Notes: a model not told the origin generated them from the letters alone. Counted from the stretch's first letter, positions 1-10,908 are shown. The stretch: 64,000 nucleotides of DNA from Corydoras sp. C115 (GCA_019802505.1 JAFMOC010000965.1:1-64000), one strand, 5' to 3'. Numbers and translations: made by a program.

Positions 1-133
1 ATTCAAAACACAAATTACCAACTCTGTGGAGAATACATTTTTCACTATGGAGAAATAACATGTTGAAATCAGCGCATTGATAGAAGGAAAAAAAAGACTT
101 TCTGCCTACAGGAATACATTTTACAGAGTGAAC

Positions 134-1288
134 ATGAGCACAACCACAGAGGAGAAGAAAATTGTTTTTACATACACTGTTGATGGAATGTCCCTTAGTG
201 GTCCCCAGGGTGTTAAAACAGAAGAAAAGCCACATCCCTGCTCTCAGGATGAAAAGTCTTACACTTCACAGTTTCAACTTGACCCACAACATCCCACTTA
301 CACAGAAGAAAAACCATTCATGTGCTCACAATGTGGAAAAATCTTTACTTATAAGTGTTCGCTTAAAAGGCATCAGCGTATTCACACAGGAGAAAAAACA
401 TTTTAGCTTCATCTTGACCAACACCAGCGCATTCACATGGAAGAAAAAACATTCATGTGCTCACAATGCGGAAAGTTTTACTAAGAGTAATCTTAAATGG
501 CATCAGCATATTCACACAGAAGAAAAACCATATCCCTGCTCAGAGTGTGGAAAATGTTTTACTACACAGTGTAATCTTAAAGCTCATCTGCGCGTTCACA
601 TCAGAGAAAAACTCTTTTCCTGCTCACAGTGTGGAAAGAGTTTTACTCAACAGGGTCATCTTATGCAACATATGCACATTCACACAGGAGAAAAACCCTT
701 TTCCTGCTCACAGTGTGAGAGGTTTTACTCGGCAGAGTAGTCTTAAACTGCATAAGTGTATTCACACAGGAGAGAAACCCTATTCCTGCTCACAGTGTGG
801 AAAAGGTTTTTCCCGTATACAAGATCTGAAAAAACACCAGCGCATTCACACAGGAGAAAAACCATATTCCTGCTCAAATTGCGGTAAGAATTTTACTCGG
901 AAGAGTAGTCTTATAAAGCATAAGCTTATTCACACAGGAGAAAAACCATATTTCTGCTCAAATTGTGGTAAAAGTTTTACTCAGCAGAGTAATCTTATAA
1001 TGCATCAGCGTATTCACACAGGGGAGAAACCATATTCCTGCTCACAGTGTGGAAAAGGTTTTTCCCGAATACAAGATCTGAAAAAACACCAACGCATTCA
1101 CACAGGAGAAAAAACATATTTCTGCTCAAATTGTGGTAAGAGTTTTACTCAGCAGAGTAATTTTATAGTGCATCAGCGTATTCACACAGGAGAGAAACCC
1201 TATTCCTACTCGCAGTCCTGAATACGTAAGTTGAAACGACACCAGTACACTCACAGGAGAGGAAGAACTTCTTCCAGCTCACAGTAGC
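134..1288 (+). pseudogene. Z1: C2H2 zinc-finger pseudogene
   Basis: Terminal exon of a poly-zinc-finger protein, normally a nuclear DNA-binding factor. A splice acceptor (pyrimidine tract then AG at 110-111) precedes the start at 134, which opens like Z3 and Z6 (MST-TEEKK, then SLSGPQGVKTEEKP). About ten fingers with TGEKPY-type linkers follow. The frame is broken: a stop after HTGEKTF at 404-406 with a frame change, a second frameshift near 715-725 in a CERF/CERGF finger, and a last finger decayed to YSYSQS then stop at 1219-1221. Remnants of the usual C-terminal tail (SSSSQ-like) run to 1288. Z3 (-) is the closest relative in the N-terminal leader. The start and linkers are visible; loss of function is inferred from at least three lesions. 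Confidence 0.85.
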
Positions 1289-1291
1289 CAG

Positions 1292-1849
1292 GTTTAAACC
1301 CCCAAAGAGCAAGCCGAAGCGACAGTGGCAAGAAAAAACTCCTTTATGTTATTTAAGGAAGAAACCTTGGGAGGACCAAGACTCAGTGCAGCAGCCAGGC
1401 AGCAACAACAATGTAGGACAGCTATGTACAGATATTAAACAAATGGAAAAACTAACAACTGGAAAACTATATGTGAGTCCATTAGGGGGCGTCCTGCAGG
1501 ACCGCCAGTCCAATTAATATTCAGGTTCCATCCAGTATTCGTCAGCAGAGCCATGGACGAAGACCTCCAGGAAGCCGGGGGACACCTCAAAAGAAACAGA
1601 CAAGGAAGGCAGTTAGAGCTAATAATAAAGCACGCCATTTAATTAATAAGTAATTTATTGAGACAGTGCAGCATGTGACTCCGGCATCACTGACTAGAGC
1701 AGCATAACTAAAAGAGGCAGATACTGCAGACTCTACATAGTTGAGATGGCGCCCCGGAACAGCATCATTTCAGCGCCACACCCCCTCATTAATGATGAGG
1801 TGGGTGAAGAGGTGAAACGCCATCCATTAAGAACCTTTAAGGAGAACAG
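1292..1849. repeat. Insertion of unrecognised repeat between Z1 and its 3' flank
   Basis: About 550 bases separate the end of Z1 from the 3' flank that directly follows the fingers in other copies. The stretch near 1331-1390 (gtggcaagaaaaaactcc, then gaagaaaccttgggaggacc) resembles a common dispersed teleost repeat. No open frame or clear terminal repeats are visible. I infer a transposon fragment but cannot name it. Confidence 0.4.
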
Positions 1850-2335
1850 TTAAGAACCTTTCAGGACATAGTGGAAAGAAAACAAATGGATGACATCCTA
1901 TTTACTAAATTATTTAAAAAAACAGAAAGTTGTTATTGTAGATCTGATTTAATGATGAACCTTCTGTAATTGAGGATCTGCACATGTGGGATCATTAGAG
2001 TTCATCTATGGGAGGTCAGGTTTTAGTCCTTCATTTAGATTTCAATGATTAATAGATCAGTGACCTTGAGTTTAGATAAGGTTTCAATTATAAATAAAGT
2101 TTAATTTTTTTTTGTTTTATATACATTATAATACATTGTCAGTTCTTATATTTTAATGGAGCCAATAAAATGTGTTGTGTTTCTATTTGTAACAAATGTT
2201 CTCTATGTATTTATTATGTATTTTATATTGTATAATCTAGTCACAACCTGATCATTAAAATTGATTCCTCATCTGTGATCAATAAACATACGATTTTGGA
2301 TTAAAATGTGTCTCTGTGAGTTCTTTTCTTGAAAG
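1850..2335 (+). repeat. ZNF 3'-flank unit, copy 1
   Basis: AT-rich non-coding block (gaaaacaaatgga... tgaccttgagtttagataagg... cctgatcatt... ctctgtgagtt). It recurs at 3237-3885 and 38640-38990 in the same sense and, inverted, at 4703-5530 and 43220-43900. It lies just downstream of zinc-finger exons, so it is probably old 3' UTR. Candidate AATAAA poly(A) signals occur near 2091 and 2164. Confidence 0.65.
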
Positions 2336-2384
2336 TAAACATGTCCTTCAGCATTTTTAGTGTTACAAACAGAATTGTATACAT

Positions 2385-3008
2385 ACATCAGTGTATTCAC
2401 ACAGGAGAAAAACCATATTCCTGCTCACAGTGTGGAGAGTTCATGAGAGTAGCTTTATAGTTCATCGGCGTATTCACAGAGGAGAAAAAACGTTCTTGCT
2501 CACAGTGTGAAAAGAGTTTTTCAAATCAGAGGGATTTTAGAGTGCATAAGCATATTCACACAGGAGAAAAACCATATTTCTGCTCACAGTGTGGTAAGGG
2601 CTTTACTAAACAGAGTAGACTTATAGTGCATCAGTGTATTCACACAGGAGACAAACCCTTTTCCTGCTCACAGTGTGGAAAAGGTTTTACTGAACAGAGT
2701 CATTTTATAGTGCAACAGCATATTCAAACAGGATAGAAAAACATATTTCTGCTCACAGTGTGGTAAGGGTTTTACTGTTCAGAGCGGTCTTATGCAACAT
2801 CTGCGCATTCACGCAAGAGAAAATCCTTATTCCTTCTCACAATGTGGAAAGAGTTTTGCCCAACAGAGCAATCTTAAAGAACACCAATGCATTCACACAG
2901 GAGAAAAACCATATTCCTGCTCACAGTGTGGAAAGATTTTTTGCCAAAAAAATTATTTGAAACAACACCAGCGCATTCACACTGGAAGAAAAACTTCCAG
3001 CTTTTAGT
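2385..3008 (+). pseudogene. Z2: truncated C2H2 zinc-finger pseudogene
   Basis: About seven finger units without the N-terminal leader. The first (2395-2460) is frameshifted at CGEFM. Open pieces run 2542-2736 and 2792-3007, separated by a stop at 2734-2736 after IQTG and a frame change. The last finger reads CSQCGKIFCQKNYLKQHQRIH and ends with the tail typical of this family. It probably represents the 3' half of a tandem duplicate of Z1, because each is followed by a copy of the same 3' flank. No acceptor or start codon is visible upstream. Confidence 0.8.
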
Positions 3009-3236
3009 AGCCAGATTTTTGTCCAAAATATTTTGCACACATTGTGAGTATGCAAATTTTTGGCTGAAAATATCCTACAATTATAAAAACAAGCATTAGA
3101 TGAGAAAAGTCTACATAACCATGTCCACAATACGTCTAGAAATGCAAATGGTCTAAGCAACTCTGGAGATGATGTTTACAATAACTGCTCAACATTACAC
3201 ATTTGACGTGTTATAAAAACACATTAATGCTTTTTG

Positions 3237-3541
3237 GACAGTAATAAATTTCCAGGACATAGTGGCAAGAAATCAAATTGATGACATCCCATTTACTAAA
3301 TTATCTAAAAAATAAAAATAAAAAACAGGGTTTTTACTGATTTATAAACATTTTCATTTTATTTACCTCCTTTATTCTCTAACCTTTAGGAGAATTTATA
3401 AAAGACTTTGTTTAAACCAGCTGCTGTGTTTCAAGAGATACAAAAACACCAAAAGGGCTGAAGACTCATTAATTTAATAATCAAGTAATCTGTATATTGA
3501 GATTCAATTATATATTTTTTTAGATAATTTTTAATTAATTA

Positions 3542-3622
<81 letters not shown>

Positions 3623-3885
3623 GTCCTGGCAAAAATTTATCTGGATTTAGATTAGAATGAGTAATAGTTCAGTGACATTGAGTTCAGATAAGGTTTCAAA
3701 TAAAAATCTTTTTAACTTTAGTCTTAAACATGTTTTACTTTTTTTCTATTTCTAACCATTTATTATGTCTTGTATATTCAATAATAAAGTCACAACCTGA
3801 TCATTGGAACTGATTCTCCTCATCTGTGATCAATAAACATAAAACTTTGGATTAAACTGTCTCTGTGAGTTTTCTCCTGAAAGTA
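3237..3885 (+). repeat. ZNF 3'-flank unit, copy 2, with (TA)n
   Basis: Second copy of the flank that follows Z1, here following Z2, interrupted by a pure (TA)n tract at 3546-3617 (about 72 bases). No coding potential seen. Confidence 0.6.
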
Positions 3886-3895
3886 AATATGATGG

Positions 3896-4547
3896 AATGT
3901 TAAGGCATTGGTCAGCCTTGTTTCTGTATGTAAAATATCTTTAGACCTTTTCCTTGTTTCAACACACTGTGGCTAAATGTTATAAGTTACACATCCTGAC
4001 ACCTTTACACATTAGTTTTCTGCTAGAATGTTTTGTTTATCATTTGGGATGTTACTTAATGTCCAATGAGTCTTAAATTGTTGGCGAGAACTTACCGAGC
4101 CCACTTTTAGTTTCACAAACAGTTTCTGCTTCATGTCCAATTCTTAGAATTCAATTATTAGAACATGAACTTAAGTTTAAAGATGAACCATAACTTTTAA
4201 TGGAGCTACTTGCTCTCTACAACTATATGACGTTTCTCATGTGGACTTCCTCAGCACAACTGTTAACTTCGTAATTTTACCTAAAACACACAGAGATGAT
4301 ATGATTAAATTAGTGATTAACAGTTCTATCAGGCTTCTCTTTATTATTGCTCATTATTTGTGGACAGAAACAAACTGTCTTATCCCAAATGGTGTGATGA
4401 ACAAAACATTCTGATACAAATCTAAAATGTGTAAAGGTGTCAGGATGTGTAACTTTTCGTCACAGCATGCTGACACAAGGGAAAGATCTGTAAATGTATT
4501 TTACACAGAGACCAAGCTGACCAATGCCTTAACATCCTAGCACACAC
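3896..4547. mobile_element. Fold-back element with long terminal inverted repeats
   Basis: The left end TTAAGGCATTGGTCAGC (from 3900) is mirrored by the right end (4525-4541) reading gctgaccaatgccttaa. Similarity between the arms continues inward for at least 150 bases: cctgacacctttacaca at 4008 mirrors tgtgtaaaggtgtcagg near 4430, and aacaaaacattct mirrors agaatgttttgtt. No transposase is present, so this is a non-autonomous element. TTAA at both outer ends would suit piggyBac or Kolobok target choice, but the superfamily is unresolved. Confidence 0.6.
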
Positions 4548-4702
4548 AGACACTGTGCTGTAGCATGATTGGGCTGAGACGCATTTGCAACTCGCTAAAC
4601 CTGCACATGCATCTGAAGCCAATGATTAATAAATTTATTCACTCTACATTGTGTTGGTTTGGAGGCGGGTGGGAGAGCAAATGGCAAAGCTCCTGCTTTT
4701 TT

Positions 4703-5529
4703 GTATACAATTCTGTTTTTAACACTAAAAATGTGGAAGGACATATTTACTTTCAGGAAAAGAACTCACAGAGACACAGTTTAATCCAAAGTTTTATGTT
4801 TATTGATCACAGATGAGGATCAGGTTGTGACTAGATTATACAATATATAATACATAATAAATGGTTACAAATAGAAACAAAACACATTTGTATTGGTTCC
4901 ATTAAAATATAAAAACTGACAATGTATAATATAATAAAGAGGAAATGTAAACATGATTAAGACTAAAACTAAAAAGATTCATTTAAACTTTATTTCTATT
5001 TGAAACCTTATCTAAACTCAAGTTCACTGATCTATTAATCATTCAAATCTAAATAAAGGAGTAAAACATGACCTCCCATAGATGAACACTAATGATCCCA
5101 CATGTGCAGATCCTCAATTACAGAAGGTTCATAATTAAATCAGATTTACAATAACAAGTTCCTGTTTTCTCAGTAAAAAAATCATCTAAAAAAAATCACA
5201 ATTGAATCTCAATTTACAGATTAATTGATTATTAAATTAATCATTAGTCTATAGACCTTCTGGTGTTTTTGTGTCTCTTGGAACATGGTAGCTGGTTTAA
5301 ACAAAGTCTTTTATAAATGATTCCAAAGGTTAGAAAATAAAGGATAGTGGAGGTAAATTACATGAAATTAAAATATAAATGTAAAATCAATAAAAACACT
5401 GTTTATAGATAATTTGGTAAATAGGATGTCACCCATTTGTTTTCTTTCCACTACGTCCTGAAAGGTTCTTAACTGTTCCATAAGCAGCAAATGTGCTTCA
5501 ATAAAACTTAAAATTTGGCAAACTGAATT
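4703..5529 (-). repeat. ZNF 3'-flank unit, inverted copy downstream of Z3
   Basis: Reverse complement of the block at 1850-2335 and 3237-3885, continuing to the SINE at 5537. It belongs to Z3 on the minus strand, so Z2 and Z3 sit tail to tail with mirrored 3' flanks. Confidence 0.6.
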
Positions 5530-5536
5530 ACTAAAC

Positions 5537-5886
5537 GGGCGGCACGGTGGTTTAGTGGTTAGCACGTTCGCCTCTCAGCGCTAGGGATTCCCGGTTCGAA
5601 TCCCCATCTGGGTGGAGTTTCCATGTTCTCCCCGTGTCCGCGTGGGTTTCCTCCGGGTTCGCCGGTTTCCTCCCACAGTCCAAAAACATGGCTCAAGTCA
5701 ATTGAGATCTCCAAACTCCCCCATATAGAGTGTGTCTGTGTGAGTGAGTGTGTGCCCAGTGATTGATTGGCACCCTGTCCTGGGTGTATCTGCCCAGCGC
5801 CCGAAACGTTCTCCCCTGGATGGGCATGGGGAACCCCACCGCGACCCTAATAGAGGATAAAGCGGAAGATAATGAATGAATGAATG
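5537..5886 (+). mobile_element. SINE-a (tRNA-derived), full length
   Basis: Reference copy of the commonest repeat here. The tRNA-like head has A-box-like tggtttagtgg and B-box-like ggttcgaatcc; the body follows; the 3' end is gcggaagataatg with gaatg repeats. Flanks 5530-5536 and 5887-5893 are both actaaac. The paralogous site at 44531-44560 lacks the insertion and reads straight through actaaacctttctacc, which confirms the target duplication. Transcription of such elements is normally by RNA polymerase III. Confidence 0.92.
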
Positions 5887-6180
5887 ACTAAACCTTTCTA
5901 CCTTATATGTCACACAGCGATTCTCTTTTCAGTTGGTGATGTTGAGCATTTATTGTAAACATCATGACATCATGAGTTAGAGTATCTGCACTTCTAGATG
6001 TATTGTGGACATCGTTATGTAGACCTCTGTCATCTTATGCTTGTTTTTATAATTGTAGTATAATTTCTGCCCAAAGATTTGTATACTTATATTTGTATAC
6101 AATGTTTGCAAAATATTTGGATAAAAACTTGGTTACTGTGAGCTGGAAGAAGTTTTTCCTCTACTGTGAGTGTGCTAGTG

Positions 6181-7257
6181 TCATTTCAAATTACATATTC
6201 GGGAAAAACCTTTTCCACACTGCGAGTAGAAATATGTTTTCTCTCCTGTGTGAATACGCTGATGCTTTATAAGACTACCCTGCTGAGTAAAACTCTTACC
6301 ACAATTTGAGCAGGAATATGGTTTCTCTCCTGTGTGAATACGCTGATGAATTGTAAGATAACTCTGCTGAGAAAAACTTTTACCACAATTTGAGCAGAAA
6401 TAGGGTTTCTCTCCTGTGTGAATACGCTGATGTTTTGTAAGACTACTCTGCTGAGTAAAACTCTTACCACAATTTGAGCAGGAATATGGTTTCTCTCCTG
6501 TGTGAATACGCTGATGCACTGTAAGATAACTCTGCTGAGAAAAACCTTTACCACAATTTGAGCAGAAATATGGTTTCTCTCCTGTGTGAATACGCTGATG
6601 CCATTTAAGATGACTCTGATGAGTAAAACTCTTTCCACACTGTGAGCACATATATGGTTTTACTCCTGTGTGAATACGCTGATGTTTTGTAAGACTATTC
6701 TGCCGAGTAAAACTCTTTCCACACTGTGAGCAGGAAAAGGGTTTTTCTCCAGTGTGAATGCGCTGATGATCTTTAAGATTACACTGTGTAGTAAAACCTT
6801 TTCCACACTGTGAGCAGGAATAGGGTTTTTCTTCTGTGTGAATACGCTGATGCAGTATAAGACTACTCTGCCGAGTAAAACCTCTCTCACACTGTGAGCA
6901 GGAAAATGGTTTTTCTCCGGTGTGAATGTGCAGATGTTGCATAAGATGACCCCGTTGAGTAAAACCTTTTCCACACTGTGAGCAGGAAAAAGTATTTTCT
7001 TCTGTGTGAATACGCTGATGCCGTTTAAGATTACTCTTATAAGTAAAACTTTTTCCGCATTGTGAGCACATGAATGGTTTTTCTTCTGTGTGAATGGGCT
7101 GCTGTTGGTCAGGTTGAAACTGTGAAGTATAAGACTTTTCATCCTGAGAGTAGGGACGTGGCTTTTCTTCTGTTTTAACACCCTGGGGACCACTAAGGGA
7201 CATTCCATCGACAGTGTATGTAGAAATAGTTTTCTTCACCTCTGTGGATGCGCTCAT
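6181..7257 (-). CDS. Z3: C2H2 zinc-finger protein, about 358 aa (terminal exon)
   Basis: Likely sequence-specific nuclear DNA-binding protein. The first ATG is at 7257 (MSASTEVKK); the open frame continues upstream only from GTG. A splice acceptor (ttcag at 7280-7281) starts the exon at 7279. After a leader (SLSGPQGVKTEEKP) and a decayed pre-finger (YSQDEKSYTSQF), ten complete CX2CX12HX3H fingers follow with TGEKP-type linkers; fingers 7-10 share the CSNCGK form. An eleventh finger is dead: its first Cys is Tyr, and the frame stops at 6181-6183 where relatives have LKRHQ (CGA to TGA). Losing half of a terminal finger may be tolerable. Upstream exon-like blocks lie at 7524-7735 and beyond. Targets unknown. 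Confidence 0.85.
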   Translation of the reverse strand: MSASTEVKKTISTYTVDGMSLSGPQGVKTEEKPRPYSQDEKSYTSQFQPDQQQPIHTEEKPFMCSQCGKSFTYKSNLKRHQRIHTEENTFSCSQCGKGFTQRGHLMQHLHIHTGEKPFSCSQCERGFTRQSSLILHQRIHTEEKPYSCSQCGKGFTTQCNLKDHQRIHTGEKPFSCSQCGKSFTRQNSLTKHQRIHTGVKPYMCSQCGKSFTHQSHLKWHQRIHTGEKPYFCSNCGKGFSQQSYLTVHQRIHTGEKPYSCSNCGKSFTQQSSLTKHQRIHTGEKPYFCSNCGKSFSQQSYLTIHQRIHTGEKPYSCSNCGKSFTQQGSLIKHQRIHTGEKTYFYSQCGKGFSRICNLK

Positions 7258-7523
7258 GTTCACTCTGTAAAATTTATTCCTGAATGCATAAAGATGTCTT
7301 TTTTTTTCTTTTATGAATGCGCTGATTTCGACATGTTATTTCTCCATAGTGAAAAATGTATTCTCCACAGAATTGGTAATTTGTGTTTTGAATGTTTTCA
7401 AGTTGAGGTAAATGTTGTCAGGGTTTGCATAAGATCTGGTTGTAGTTTTACCTTAGAAGTCTGGTTCTTAATTCATGTATTCATACAGAGTCTTGGTGTG
7501 GTTTAACATTCATCACCACTCAC

Positions 7524-7735
7524 TGTAGAAATCCAAAGGAAGAGTTCATAGCGTGTGGACACTCCAGATTCACACAACAGATGTTGTCCTTTAGCAGGGT
7601 AAAGCTGCAGGGCACATTTCTGAGGTCCACTCCAATTCTGCCACATTGAAAATCTCCACACATGCTTGAGAACATCTTCATAGCCTATTTGAAGGCTGTC
7701 CTGTTTCTCTGTTATGGCCACATCAATTTGTGAGT
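7524..7735 (-). CDS. Candidate coding exon 3 of Z3 (70-residue module)
   Basis: Acceptor ctgttttttt-type tract ending in AAAG at 7736-7739 and donor ACA|GTGAGT at 7517-7523 bound an open 212-base block. Read in phase 1 it encodes about 70 residues (SQIDVAITEKQ..., VWRFSMWQNWSG, STRYELFLWIST). I do not recognise the domain. Phase 1 matches the donor of the exon 2 module further upstream. However, the block ends in phase 0, whereas Z3's finger exon would need phase 2, so an extra exon, another donor or an internal start is required. Decayed copies lie upstream of Z4 (25215-25435) and Z5 (36830-36945). Coding status is inferred. Confidence 0.45.
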
Positions 7736-8089
7736 CTTTAAAACAAGAAAAAAACAAACAGATTTCATGCTTTTATTTGCAAATACAATATTTATAGTCC
7801 AACACAAATGTTAGTCATCATTCTAGATCAGAAATTCATAATAAGACCTTTTGAGGAACCCCCTCGGTGCTCTTTATCCAGCTATCTTATGGTACTATCA
7901 AGGATTGTAATCAAGAACCACTGTACTAGATAATGTGTATTAGTTTATTGGTCAATTAACACATTTTTCCAGTTTAAAGTCAATAAAGTTTAAATACATC
8001 ATGCTGCATCACACATCTGTTATAATGCACATATCCAACCACAGTTTTGAATGAGAAAAAAAACATCACTTACATCATTCTGATGCCAT

Positions 8090-8262
8090 TTGCTGAATCT
8101 TCAGATATGTAGTGAGGCAGACCAAGCAAAGCTGCAGACCTCCTTTTCTAATGTGTGTTTTATAAGATACATAATTGTGGTATGAGGGTGTGATGGGCAG
8201 AGCCTGCAGACAAAAGACAGGCTTAGGACACAGATAAATGTAAATGGTAACATGCTTGGGAT
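8090..8262 (-). other. Conserved exon-like block upstream of Z3
   Basis: Minus-strand block with an acceptor-like ttttgtctgcag and a donor-like gat|gtaagt. It is repeated upstream of Z5 (36390-36525) and in part upstream of Z4 (25625-25690). The open frame (PSYHNYVSYKTHIRKGG) hits TGA just before the donor, so it may be a non-coding exon or just conserved intron. Function unknown. Confidence 0.3.
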
Positions 8263-8545
8263 GAATGTCACTAATTATCTCTCCTCTTATTGACAGCAAA
8301 TGAGGTCGGAAGCAGACAGAAGGGAGAAAGAGCTTGAACCCTACTGAGGGAGAATTTCCTGTGCTCTGTTTAAAACAATGATACTGTAGCCCAGTATATG
8401 ATTCTGATGTCTGTTAAAAAAGCCTTTTTGTTTGCACCACTCGCCTGTTCCTGGTGTCACACCCACAAACTCGTTACAATCATGGTTACAGTAAGATGAT
8501 ATGTAGAACATATTAATACTTTCTCTTGGGAGATGCTGGACTTAC

Positions 8546-8690
8546 ATCTTCCTCAAGGCAGTTTATGTCTCTAAGTGCTTGCTTCTTTCCAGATGTGGCT
8601 GCTGCTTTGTAATACTGCTGTGCTAATATGTTTTGTTGTAGAGCAAAAATAATTTTAATTGGAAACTGTCTCCAATTCTTAACATGGGTG
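8546..8690 (-). other. Second exon-like block upstream of Z3
   Basis: Open minus-strand stretch ending ...KKQALRDINCLEED at a good donor (gaagat|gtaagt, 8541-8545). The matching place upstream of Z5 is occupied by SINE debris. The upstream boundary is uncertain and I recognise no domain. Confidence 0.25.
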
Positions 8691-8749
8691 TGCAGGTATA
8701 ACACCAATAAATATAGATAATCAAATAAGTTTAAAGTCATTTTTCTGTA

Positions 8750-9465
8750 ACTTTTTTTTTAATCAAGACAATATACAATTCACAAAAAATACCATATACT
8801 GTACAATATTCCATTAATTAGAAACTTATTTTAAAACTGAAAAATGCTAGTAAAAATGTGATTTACTTTGACTTCTGTTTTTTAACCCAGAGTATGAACC
8901 AAAGATAGTTTACATTTTGTCTGGCCAAATTCATTTTATTTGCTTATATTATTTCTGTATTTCAGTTCTACGAAACATTCCATACAAACTACATATTTAA
9001 AATATAAAAAACAGACTGCCCTCTGAAACTTTTACGTACTGAATCCATAGACACAAATGTAAAAGTCAAAAGAAAATCGGCCAGCACTCATAATATCAAT
9101 TCTATTTATTGACCCATTTGAACACACTGAGGAAGGCCTAATGGTGGAACTGTTTCTGTTAGTGAGTCAATAAATGTAATTGATATTATATGAGTTCTGT
9201 CTTCATGTAAAACCTATATAACAATATGAGATCCACAGGGAATTGTAATAATGATTTAGTAAAAAATGATTGTCAGATGATTCGAGGTTTTTTTCCCCAA
9301 CCACAGTCCCCCCCCCCCCCCCCCCCCGGCGAATGTCCTATCTGTTTAAACAACTTGTTAAAACTAAAACATAATAACTCACACAGTAATTACTCAATGA
9401 GAGGCCCTAACCTTTTTGCTTATTTAAATCCAGATAGGGATTTTTTTAACCAGGCAGTGTATATA
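8750..9465. other. AT-rich intron-like sequence with a small palindrome
   Basis: No gene seen. The stretch 8850-9030 is paralogous (inverted) to 35930-36140, upstream of Z5. Positions 9087-9113 and 9166-9194 are mutually inverted (actcataatatcaatt), giving a MITE-like fold of about 110 bases, also present at 35795-35915. A C20 homopolymer lies at 9308-9327. Confidence 0.4.
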
Positions 9466-9477
9466 TTGCTTTAACAT

Positions 9478-9827
9478 TCATTCATTCATTATCTCCCGCT
9501 TTATCCTCTATTAGGGTCGGGGTGGGGTTCCCCATGCCCATCCAGGGAAGAACGTCTCGGGCGCTGGGCAGATAGACCCAGGACAGGGCGCCAATCCATC
9601 GCTGGGCACACACTCACTCACACAGACACTCTCTATTTGGGGCAATTTTTGAGAATTCAATTGACCTTGATCCATGTTTTTGGACTGTGGGAGGAAACTG
9701 GAGAACCCGGAGGAAACCCACGCAGACACGGGGAGAACATGGAAACTCCACCCAGATGGGGATTCGAACCGGGAATCCCTAGCGCTGAGAGGCAAACGTG
9801 CTAACCACTAAGCCACCATGCCGCCCT
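9478..9827 (-). mobile_element. SINE-a, full length, with TSD
   Basis: Inverted SINE-a running from the (cattcatt)n tail to the ccgccc head. Flanks ttgctttaacat at 9466-9477 and 9828-9839 are identical. Paralogous empty sites are at 29940-29955 and 60655-60670. Confidence 0.9.
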
Positions 9828-9986
9828 TTGCTTTAACATAATATGTTTTATTTAATAAATTTATTTTAATATAGTCACTATTTTCAAAAGTTATAACTAA
9901 ATATTATGTAACATTTTACAGAATCAGAAATTGTTTAACACTAATTTTTGTGTAGTTTGTGGTGGTATCGTGGGTAATGATCTCAG

Positions 9987-10074
9987 CTGGACTGGTAACA
10001 GGTTCAGGGTGTTTCTCCTCCTTTTATTAAATGAGAGCTGGGATAGGATCCATCACCTCCATGGCCTTGTTCAT
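9987..10074 (-). pseudogene. Exon 2 module, copy a (dead)
   Basis: Copy of the 88-base ATG-bearing exon (see 51900-51987). The ATG at 10074 remains, but two successive CAA codons are TAA, and the donor GT is CT (ccag|ctgag). It cannot serve as an N-terminal exon for Z3 as it stands. Confidence 0.6.
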
Positions 10075-10383
10075 GATAACAGTTAAAATAAATGAAATGT
10101 TTTTGTTATCTTATTGAAATTTAAGTTCACTGCATTGTGGTTTGTTTAATGAGAGAGTTTTGAGAGAGAATCCTGAACATCTCATTTTATATTTATTTAT
10201 ATTACATTTTATTACTTCTGATTACAGTGCATTCACATTAATCTTTTAAGTTATTAGCATTATAAACAATATCAGCATCTAGAACATAATCTTAAATCTA
10301 AATGCACTTTCTATCAGTCTTATTTACATCTTGATGATCCACACAGAGTACAAAGCTTTAATAAGTTTAATAAAGAATCTCAC

Positions 10384-10561
10384 CTTCAGTAATGAACTGG
10401 ATTTGATCTGATGATAATAATGATGACGTGCACAACTTTTCTTTTTAATTAAATCTCTCGGAGCTCTAAACACACGAGGTGCTGCTGCTGCTGCTGTTGT
10501 TCTCTTTTCTTCGTTTCCTGTTTATTGTCGGTTAGGTTTCCAGATTAGTGCAATACCGCCA
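10384..10561 (-). other. Exon 1 (5' UTR) module, copy a
   Basis: Conserved block with CAG/CTG triplets and a donor (ttactgaag|gtgagattc, reading minus) at 10382-10383. Seven copies occur in the window, each upstream of, or orphaned from, the exon 2 module. Non-coding first exon is inferred from position and donor. Confidence 0.45.
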
Positions 10562-10619
10562 CCTAGTGTTTGAACACGCTTTTATACATATTATTAAGTT
10601 GGCTTCTCAAACCTTATAC

Positions 10620-10905
10620 TATGAAACAACGGATAATCACTGTAATTCCAAAACCTAACAAGGATGTTCTTTTTTGGGACAACTGGAGACCTATAACTTT
10701 GTTATGTACTGATTACAAAATTTTAGCACAGGCCTTTGCTGAGCGACTAAATGAAGGACTGAAGGATGTACCTGATGAAAGCCAATCAGTCTTTGTTAAG
10801 GGAAGAAATATACATAAACATATTAGATTAATAATTGATATGTTAGATTATTGAGACTCTATCGATGAAGATAGCTCGTTTTTATTACTTCATATATATA
10901 AATAT
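10620..10905 (+). mobile_element. L1-type reverse transcriptase fragment, part 1
   Basis: Translates as IPKPNKDVLFWDNWRPITLL and AQAFAERLNEGLKDV, the finger/palm start of an L1/Tx1-type RT, open to TGA at 10852. It is cut by a SINE variant at 10909 and resumes at 11180. An almost identical copy at 47868-47994 plus 49437-49560 is split by Rex3. No complete element is present. Confidence 0.7.
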
Positions 10906-10908
10906 AAA

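Noticed and set aside
162..740. Open frames full of GISVFTQEKN/IPAHSVERVLL repeats
   Set aside because: These are the +1 shifted reading of the zinc-finger repeats and recur beside every ZNF; not separate genes, except short pieces where the true frame shifts.
3546..3617. CRISPR-like or satellite array
   Set aside because: Simple dinucleotide repeat; no spacer structure, and the genome is eukaryotic.
5560..5605. tRNA gene from A/B-box-like sequence
   Set aside because: Only promoter boxes are preserved; no cloverleaf could be drawn, and it is the head of a dispersed SINE.
9511..9795. Small open frames across SINE copies (for example SGFSS / PEGNPRRHGENMETPP types)
   Set aside because: They recur in every SINE-a copy on both strands; the SINE is non-coding.
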